Shown here piece by piece: positions 59,064 through 64,000 of a stretch of DNA of 64,000 nucleotides. This stretch comes from Halomarina pelagica. Its GTDB lineage: Archaea > Halobacteriota > Halobacteria > Halobacteriales > Haloarculaceae. The notes beneath the pieces are model-generated. The model saw only the letters and a list, made by a program, of their open reading frames with translations. It ran no database searches and was not told where the DNA came from. The stretch's first letter is position 1. Each line of letters begins with the position of its first letter. The DNA is taken from contig NZ_CP100454.1 in the NCBI RefSeq assembly GCF_024228315.1, positions 2,604,001 to 2,668,000 of the forward strand, written 5' to 3'. The position numbers and the translations under genes were made by a program.

Positions 59064-60767
59064 ATGTTCGACGAGGACGACCTGCGCGAGATCCGGTCCG
59101 AGCGCGAGCGCTGGGAGGAGGAGACCCTCGATCCCGCGCTCTCCGCGCACGGCGAGCGACGGGAGCGGTTCGCGACGGTCTCGAACCACGAGGTAGATCG
59201 CCTCTACACCCCGGAGGACGTCGCCGACCTGGACTACGAGGAGGACGTCGGGTTTCCCGGCGAACCGCCCTACACGCGGGGCCCGTACCCGACGATGTAC
59301 CGCGGGCGGACGTGGACGATGCGCCAGTTCGCGGGCTTCGGCACCGCGGAGGAGACCAACGAACGGTTCAAGTACCTCGTCGAGGAGGGACAGACCGGCC
59401 TCTCGACGGCGTTCGACATGCCGAGCCTGATGGGACTCGACTCCGACGACCCGATGAGCCTCGGGGAGGTCGGAAAGGAGGGCGTCGCGGTCGACACCCT
59501 GCGCGACATGGAGGTGCTGTTCGACGGCATCGACGTCGGCGAGGTCTCCACGTCGTTCACGATCAACCCGAGCGCCATCGTCGTCTACGCCATGTACCTC
59601 GCGCTGGCCGACAAGCAGGGCGTCCCGCGTGAGCAGGTCCGGGGGACGCTCCAGAACGACATGCTGAAGGAGTTCATCGCCCAGAAGGAGTGGGTCGTCC
59701 CGCCGGGACCCTCCCTCGACATCGTCACTGACACCATCGAGTACGCCGTCGAGAACACGCCGAAGTTCTACCCGGTGTCGGTGTCGGGCTACCACATCCG
59801 CGAGGCGGGGTCGACGGCGGCCCAGGAACTCGCGTTCACGCTCGCGGACGGCTTCGCCTACGTCGAGGCGGCCGCGGAGCGCGGCCTCGACGCCGACGAG
59901 GTCGGGCCGCTTCTCTCCTTCTTCTTCAACTCGCACAACTCCGTGCTGGAGGAGGTGGCCAAGTTCCGCGCCGCCCGCCGCATCTACGCGCGGGTGATGG
60001 CCGACCGGTTCGGCGCGACGACCGACGCCGCGAAGCGCCTCAAGTTCCACACGCAGACGGCGGGCCAGTCGCTCACCGCCCAGCAGCCGCTCAACAACGT
60101 CATCCGGGTCACGCTGCAGGCGGCCGCCGCCGTCATGGGCGGGACGCAGTCGCTGCACACCAACAGCTACGACGAGGCGCTCGCGCTCCCCTCGGAGGAG
60201 GCGGTGCGCATCGCGCTTCGCACCCAGCAGATCATCGCGGAGGAATCCGGCCTCGCGGACACCGTCGACCCGCTCGGGGGCAGTTACGCCGTCGAGGCGC
60301 TCACCGACGAGATGGAGGCCGAGGCGATGGCCTACATCGAGGAGATCGAGGAGATGGGCGACGGTTCGATCCGCGACGGCGTCCTCCGGGGCATCGAGGA
60401 GGGCTACTTCCACCGCGAGATCCAGGACGCCGCCTACGAGTACCAGTCGCGGGTCGACGATGGCGAGGAGACCGTCGTCGGCGTGAACAAGTACACGACG
60501 GGGGGCGAGGACGACGACACGGAACTGCTCCACGTGAGCGACGAGGTGAGAGACCGACAACTCGCCCGGCTGGAGGCCGTGAAGAAGGAGCGCGACGACG
60601 AGCGCGTCCGCGAGACCCTCGACGCGCTTCAGGAGGCGATCCGCGGGGGCGAGAACACCATGCCCTACGTCGTCGACGCCGTGAAGGCGTACGCGACGAT
60701 GGGCGAGATCATGCAGGTGTTCGAGGCCGAACACGGCAGCTACACCGAGACCGTCACGCTGGCCTGA
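59064..60767 (+). CDS. mcmA1: Methylmalonyl-CoA mutase large (catalytic) subunit
   Basis: A 567-residue enzyme with 'GPYPTMYRGRTWTMRQFAGF', 'GLSTAFDMPSLMGLDSDDPM', 'SFTINPSAIVVYAMYLALAD', 'SVSGYHIREAGSTAAQELAF' and 'KFHTQTAGQSLTAQQPLNNV', covering the substrate-binding TIM barrel. The B12-binding domain is absent, as in archaea where it is a separate small subunit not in this window. It isomerises methylmalonyl-CoA and succinyl-CoA. TATA-like 'cttcatag' about 28 bp upstream. Confidence 0.96.
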   Translation: MFDEDDLREIRSERERWEEETLDPALSAHGERRERFATVSNHEVDRLYTPEDVADLDYEEDVGFPGEPPYTRGPYPTMYRGRTWTMRQFAGFGTAEETNERFKYLVEEGQTGLSTAFDMPSLMGLDSDDPMSLGEVGKEGVAVDTLRDMEVLFDGIDVGEVSTSFTINPSAIVVYAMYLALADKQGVPREQVRGTLQNDMLKEFIAQKEWVVPPGPSLDIVTDTIEYAVENTPKFYPVSVSGYHIREAGSTAAQELAFTLADGFAYVEAAAERGLDADEVGPLLSFFFNSHNSVLEEVAKFRAARRIYARVMADRFGATTDAAKRLKFHTQTAGQSLTAQQPLNNVIRVTLQAAAAVMGGTQSLHTNSYDEALALPSEEAVRIALRTQQIIAEESGLADTVDPLGGSYAVEALTDEMEAEAMAYIEEIEEMGDGSIRDGVLRGIEEGYFHREIQDAAYEYQSRVDDGEETVVGVNKYTTGGEDDDTELLHVSDEVRDRQLARLEAVKKERDDERVRETLDALQEAIRGGENTMPYVVDAVKAYATMGEIMQVFEAEHGSYTETVTLA

Positions 60768-60888
60768 CGGGACGAGAGTCGGGGAACTCAGTTCTCTTCT
60801 CTATTCAACGAGACGTAGTGCCCGCCGAACCGGGGATCGAACGTGAAACGGCGGAATTCTTTTGCGACGATACGCCGTTGTGTCACGT

Positions 60889-61320
60889 ATGGAAGCGACC
60901 GACGGGCGCTCGCGATTGCTCGCCATCCTCGGAGAGTCGCCCTGCCGTGATGCGGACATCGACTTCGCGGTGGCGTTCGGTTCGCGGGTCGCAGGTACCC
61001 CGCAGCCGTCGTCCGATCTCGACGTCGCCGTCAAGTTCGCTGACGGCCTCTCCTCCCGCGAGCGATTCCAGAAGCGGTGTTTCCTCTCGGGTGACCTCCA
61101 GCGAGAGGACGCCCCGTTCGTCGACGTCTCCGACGTCGAAGCCCTCCCGCTCGACGTGGCCCACGACGCTGTCGACGGCGAGTTCCTCTGTGGCGACGAG
61201 CAGACGTTCCGCCGATTCAGGGCGAACGTCGAGGCGACGTTCGAGGAGCGGCGCGACGAGATCCGTCGCCACCAGCGTGGCGTGATAGACCGCATCGCGG
61301 AGAACGGACTACATGGCTGA
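60889..61320 (+). CDS. MNT-type nucleotidyltransferase (antitoxin MntA-like), orphan
   Basis: A 143-residue protein with the minimal nucleotidyltransferase motif 'VAFGSRVAGTPQPSSDLDVA' (GSxxxG and SDxDxxV) and a third acidic position near 'PFVDVSDV'. MNT proteins AMPylate and silence HEPN RNase toxins encoded just downstream with overlapping start. Here an ATG overlaps its stop (61313) but the frame closes after 40 codons with no HEPN motif. TATA-like 'attctttt' about 27-34 bp upstream of 60889. Confidence 0.88.
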   Translation: MEATDGRSRLLAILGESPCRDADIDFAVAFGSRVAGTPQPSSDLDVAVKFADGLSSRERFQKRCFLSGDLQREDAPFVDVSDVEALPLDVAHDAVDGEFLCGDEQTFRRFRANVEATFEERRDEIRRHQRGVIDRIAENGLHG

Positions 61321-61435
61321 CGAGCGGGCCCCCAATCCTCAAACGGCGAGCGGACACCCGTCGCACGGCGTAGAGGAACGGGATTCGACCATCGGATATT
61401 CGTGTAACGAGAGTACTTCGACCGTGGTGCGTTAA
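61313..61435 (+). pseudogene. Vestige of a HEPN partner, 40 codons
   Basis: The ATG overlaps the MNT stop by 8 bp, the usual start position for HEPN toxins, and 'MADERAP' resembles their first residues. Thereafter the frame reads 'NPQTASGHPSHGVEERDSTI' and stops at 61435. The R-x4-6-H catalytic motif is not present in any frame before the acs gene. It is either a decayed gene or a new short peptide. Confidence 0.4.
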
Positions 61436-61480
61436 TCCTATTACTACGGCAGTAAACCGCTACCATGGTGATGAAAGTTC

Positions 61481-63466
61481 ATGAGTGACTCAGGGGAGCA
61501 CGCGCTCGAATCCCGACTGCGGGAGCAGGAGTACTTCCGTCCGTCGCCGAAGTTCGTCGGCCAGGCCAACGTCAGCGACCCGGCGGTCTACGACCGATTC
61601 GAAGACTTCCCGGCGGGGTTCGAGGAGTACGCCGACCTCCTCGACTGGGACGAGCACTGGGACGAGGTGCTCGACGCGTCGAACCCGCCGTTCTACGAGT
61701 GGTTCGTCGGGGGGAAGCTGAACGCCTCGTACAACTGCATCGACCGCCACCTGGAGGAGCGAAAGAACCAGACCGCCCTGCTGTGGGAGGGCGAGAAGGG
61801 CGAGGTCCGGCGGATCGCCTACCAGGACCTCTACCGCGAGGTGAACGAACTCGCCGCGGCGCTTCGGGCGGCCGGCGTCGAGGAGGACGACGTCGTCACC
61901 CTCCACCTGCCGATGGTGCCCGCCCTGCCGATCACGATGCTCGCCTGCGCGCGCATCGGCGCGCCCCACAGCGAGGTGTTCGCGGGCTTCTCCGCGACCG
62001 CGCTCGCCGATCGCGTCGACAGCGCGGACTCCGACTACGTCGTCACCATCGACGGCTACTACCGCCGCGGGGAGTTCCTCAACCACGTCGAGAAGGCGGA
62101 CAAGGCGATGGAGGAGGTCGACGGCGACCCCGAGGTGCTCGTCTGGACGCGCCACGACGAACCCCACGAGAGCGTCGACGTGAGCGAGGACTACACGCTC
62201 GTCTCCGACCTGCTCTCCGAGCACCGCCGCGAGACGGTCGAACCCGTCTCGCGGGACGCCGAGGACCCCCTGTTCCTGATGTACACGTCGGGGACGACCG
62301 GCGAGCCGAAGGGCTGTCAGCACCGCACCGGCGGCTACCTCGCGTACGTGACGGGCACGTCGAAGTACGTCCTCGACATCGAGCCCGAGGACACCTACTG
62401 GTGCGCGGCCGACATCGGGTGGATCACCGGCCACTCCTACATCGTCTACGGCCCGCTCGCGCTCGGCACGACGAGCGTCATGTACGAGGGCGCGCCGGAC
62501 TACCCGCACAAGAGCCGCATCTGGGAGATCGCGGAGAAGTACGACGTGGACGTCTTCCACACCTCCCCCACGGCCGTCCGGCAGTTCATGAAGTGGGGTC
62601 CCGAGTACCTGGAGGGCTACGACTTCGACTTCCGCCACATGACGACGGTCGGCGAGCCGATCCAGCCCGAGGCGTGGCTGTGGTACTACAAGCACATCGG
62701 GGACGAGGAGGCCGTCATCGTCGACACGTGGTGGCAGACCGAGACGGGCGGCCACCTCATCACGAACCTGCCCGCGCTGGAGGACATGAAACCCGGCAGC
62801 GCCGGACTGCCCTGTCCCGGCATCGAACCGGCGCTGCTCGACGACGAGGGCGAGGAGATCGAACCCGCCTCCGGGCAGGCCGGCAACCTCATCATCAAGC
62901 GCCCGTGGCCGGGGATGCTCCAGACCGTCTACGGCAACGACGAGCGGTTCATCAGCGAGTACTGGGAGGACTTCTCCGACACGGAGAGCGACGACTGGCG
63001 CGACTGGAACTACAAGGCGGGCGACGGGGCGGTCCACGAGCGCGACGGCTACTTCCGCATCCTCGGTCGCCTCGACGACGTGATGAACGTCGCCGGCCAC
63101 CGGCTCGGCACGATGGAACTCGAGAGCGCGGTGGCGGAGGTCGAGGACGTCGCCGAGGCCGCCGTCGTCTCGCGCGAGCACGCGGAGAAGGGCGAGGTGC
63201 CCGACGTGTACGTCATCCTCCGCGAGGGGGTCGAGGAGACCGAGGAGGTCAGAGATCGCATCGTGCGCGCCGTCGAGGACGAGATCGGCAAGTTCGCCCG
63301 CCCGTCGAACATCGTCTTCGTCGACGACCTGCCGAAGACGCGCTCGGGGAAGATCATGCGCCGCCTCCTCGAGAACATCTCCAACGACGAGGACCTGGGC
63401 GACACGACCACCCTCCGGGACCCGAGCGTCCCCGAGGAGATCCGCCAGCAGATCCGGGGCGACTGA
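61481..63466 (+). CDS. acs: Acetyl-CoA synthetase (AMP-forming)
   Basis: A 661-residue acyl-CoA synthetase. 'LFLMYTSGTTGEPKGCQHRT' is the P-loop, 'DTWWQTETGGHLITNLPALE' the acetate-pocket region with the conserved Trp, 'HRLGTMELESAV' the A10-linked hinge and 'DLPKTRSGKIMRRLLENIS' the C-terminal Lys that is controlled by acetylation. It activates acetate to acetyl-CoA. A DUF4212 symporter subunit begins 280 bp downstream, which likely brings in acetate. Confidence 0.96.
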   Translation: MSDSGEHALESRLREQEYFRPSPKFVGQANVSDPAVYDRFEDFPAGFEEYADLLDWDEHWDEVLDASNPPFYEWFVGGKLNASYNCIDRHLEERKNQTALLWEGEKGEVRRIAYQDLYREVNELAAALRAAGVEEDDVVTLHLPMVPALPITMLACARIGAPHSEVFAGFSATALADRVDSADSDYVVTIDGYYRRGEFLNHVEKADKAMEEVDGDPEVLVWTRHDEPHESVDVSEDYTLVSDLLSEHRRETVEPVSRDAEDPLFLMYTSGTTGEPKGCQHRTGGYLAYVTGTSKYVLDIEPEDTYWCAADIGWITGHSYIVYGPLALGTTSVMYEGAPDYPHKSRIWEIAEKYDVDVFHTSPTAVRQFMKWGPEYLEGYDFDFRHMTTVGEPIQPEAWLWYYKHIGDEEAVIVDTWWQTETGGHLITNLPALEDMKPGSAGLPCPGIEPALLDDEGEEIEPASGQAGNLIIKRPWPGMLQTVYGNDERFISEYWEDFSDTESDDWRDWNYKAGDGAVHERDGYFRILGRLDDVMNVAGHRLGTMELESAVAEVEDVAEAAVVSREHAEKGEVPDVYVILREGVEETEEVRDRIVRAVEDEIGKFARPSNIVFVDDLPKTRSGKIMRRLLENISNDEDLGDTTTLRDPSVPEEIRQQIRGD

Positions 63467-63580
63467 GCGGCCGGCCCGCGACCCACGGCGCACGCGGGGC
63501 GCTCCCCCGCCGACCGACCGGATAGTCGTCCTCGTCGGCACATACTCGACGGATTTTCAATCACGTTGACTCCTTTTGCG

Positions 63581-63593
63581 AAAATATAAATAG
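63581..63593 (+). promoter_or_regulatory. Strong TATA box with long leader before the symporter gene
   Basis: 'aaaatataaatag' is the clearest TATA-like box in the window. The nearest start codon of a real gene is 63747, so the leader would be about 130 nt, unlike most genes here. 'gaggaggtcc' lies in the leader. It may hold a regulatory element or an unannotated small RNA. Confidence 0.5.
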
Positions 63594-63746
63594 AAGATCG
63601 TTACACAGTGGTGACGTGGTGGGTGTGAACGGTACACGTGACGGGTCGGCGGGCGGGGGAGCGCAGCGTCGAGGAGGTCCGATCGGACGGCGTTCACCGA
63701 CGGTCGGCCATCGACACGCGATCGACCACCACGGAGACTGATACTC

Positions 63747-64000
63747 ATGAGTGAAGCCACGCCAGAGAGTGAGGCCGTGACGGAATCACGGGTGGAATCG
63801 CGAACGCAACCCGATTTGAACGAGTACTGGCGGCGGAACGTCAGGCTCATCGCCGGACTGTTCGCCGTCTGGTTCGTCGTCTCGTTCCTGATGGCGATCC
63901 TCCTCGCCGAACCGCTCAGCGACGTGTATCTCGGCAACCTGCCGATACCCTTCTGGTTCGCCCAGCAGGGTTCGATCATCGTCTTCGTCGTCCTCATCTT
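63747..64000 (+). CDS. DUF4212 sodium/solute symporter small subunit (cut by window edge)
   Basis: The first 84 residues of a DUF4212 protein. It has a polar N-terminus, then 'YWRRNVRLIAGLFAVWFVVS', a first membrane helix, a loop 'AEPLSDVYLGNLPIPFWFAQ' and the start of the second helix. This small subunit always precedes a large SSS-family symporter subunit related to acetate permease. Next to acs it fits acetate or similar carboxylate uptake. Confidence 0.9.
   Translation, partial: MSEATPESEAVTESRVESRTQPDLNEYWRRNVRLIAGLFAVWFVVSFLMAILLAEPLSDVYLGNLPIPFWFAQQGSIIVFVVLI

Noticed and set aside
61313-61480. Intact HEPN toxin downstream of the MNT gene
   Set aside because: No frame in this stretch has a HEPN-like helical bundle or R-x4-6-H motif, and the acs gene starts at 61481.

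Overview
This window is chromosomal DNA from an extremely halophilic archaeon (class Halobacteria). The evidence is a high G+C content, Asp/Glu-rich proteins, twin-arginine lipoproteins, archaeal-type TATA boxes about 26 bp upstream of largely leaderless genes, archaeal ribosomal proteins (uS15, eS1), KEOPS Pcc1, PssA, Agl23 and a haloarchaeal complex I operon without NuoE/F/G. I cannot name the genus.

Layout. 1-2349: an alcohol dehydrogenase (cut by the window edge) divergent from an amidohydrolase/MIP18-domain pair. 2485-6488: small haloarchaeal genes, a thioredoxin-fold protein, two very small paralogues (one only 58 aa) with a strong palindrome, then an Lrp/AsnC regulator overlapping an aminotransferase. 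6698-16150: a complete type IV pilus-like secretion cluster (VirB11/PilB ATPase, PilC/TadC-like platform, five tightly overlapping pilin-like genes, and a convergent sixth). 16434-24265 is an accessory region. It holds tiny leaderless genes, a full-length IS1341-type TnpB element (16752-18447) with a divergent 45-aa gene, a truncated ZIP-like transporter, a CopB copper ATPase, 1.2 kb without genes, winged-helix regulators, a decayed tyrosine integrase lacking its catalytic Tyr, and tRNA-Ala(GGC).

24587-27014: the translation/tRNA-modification cluster uS15, degenerate RecJ-like protein, Pcc1, eS1. 27142-35873: exported metalloprotease, halocyanin, PssA, HEAT-repeat protein, phospholipase D-like protein, a DHH nuclease of GAN/RecJ type, JAMM protease and RibL. 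36330-41896: aspartate aminotransferase, RibH, Agl23, PurK and PurE. 42027-53746: nuoABCDHI-JJKLMN, interrupted between nuoI and nuoJ by a DUF433/DUF5615-type toxin-antitoxin pair. 53964-58975: DHH/TrkA-N protein, CBS-ParB (SerK-like) protein whose stop codon is supplied by the end of a second, internally deleted TnpB element (56436-57112), and an ABC exporter. 59064-64000: methylmalonyl-CoA mutase large subunit, an orphan MNT nucleotidyltransferase, acetyl-CoA synthetase and the start of a DUF4212 symporter subunit.

The most distinctive material is the pair of related IS1341/TnpB elements. They share hairpin ends. The full-length TnpB lacks a recognisable RuvC-II glutamate, carries a two-hairpin in-frame insertion near its C-terminus, and may share one promoter hexamer with a small divergent gene. 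Other items worth a second look are the strong hairpin leader before uS15, the tandem N-glycosylation sequons on NuoH, the toxin-antitoxin pair inside the complex I operon, and related promoter-like and hairpin repeats in intergenic DNA.
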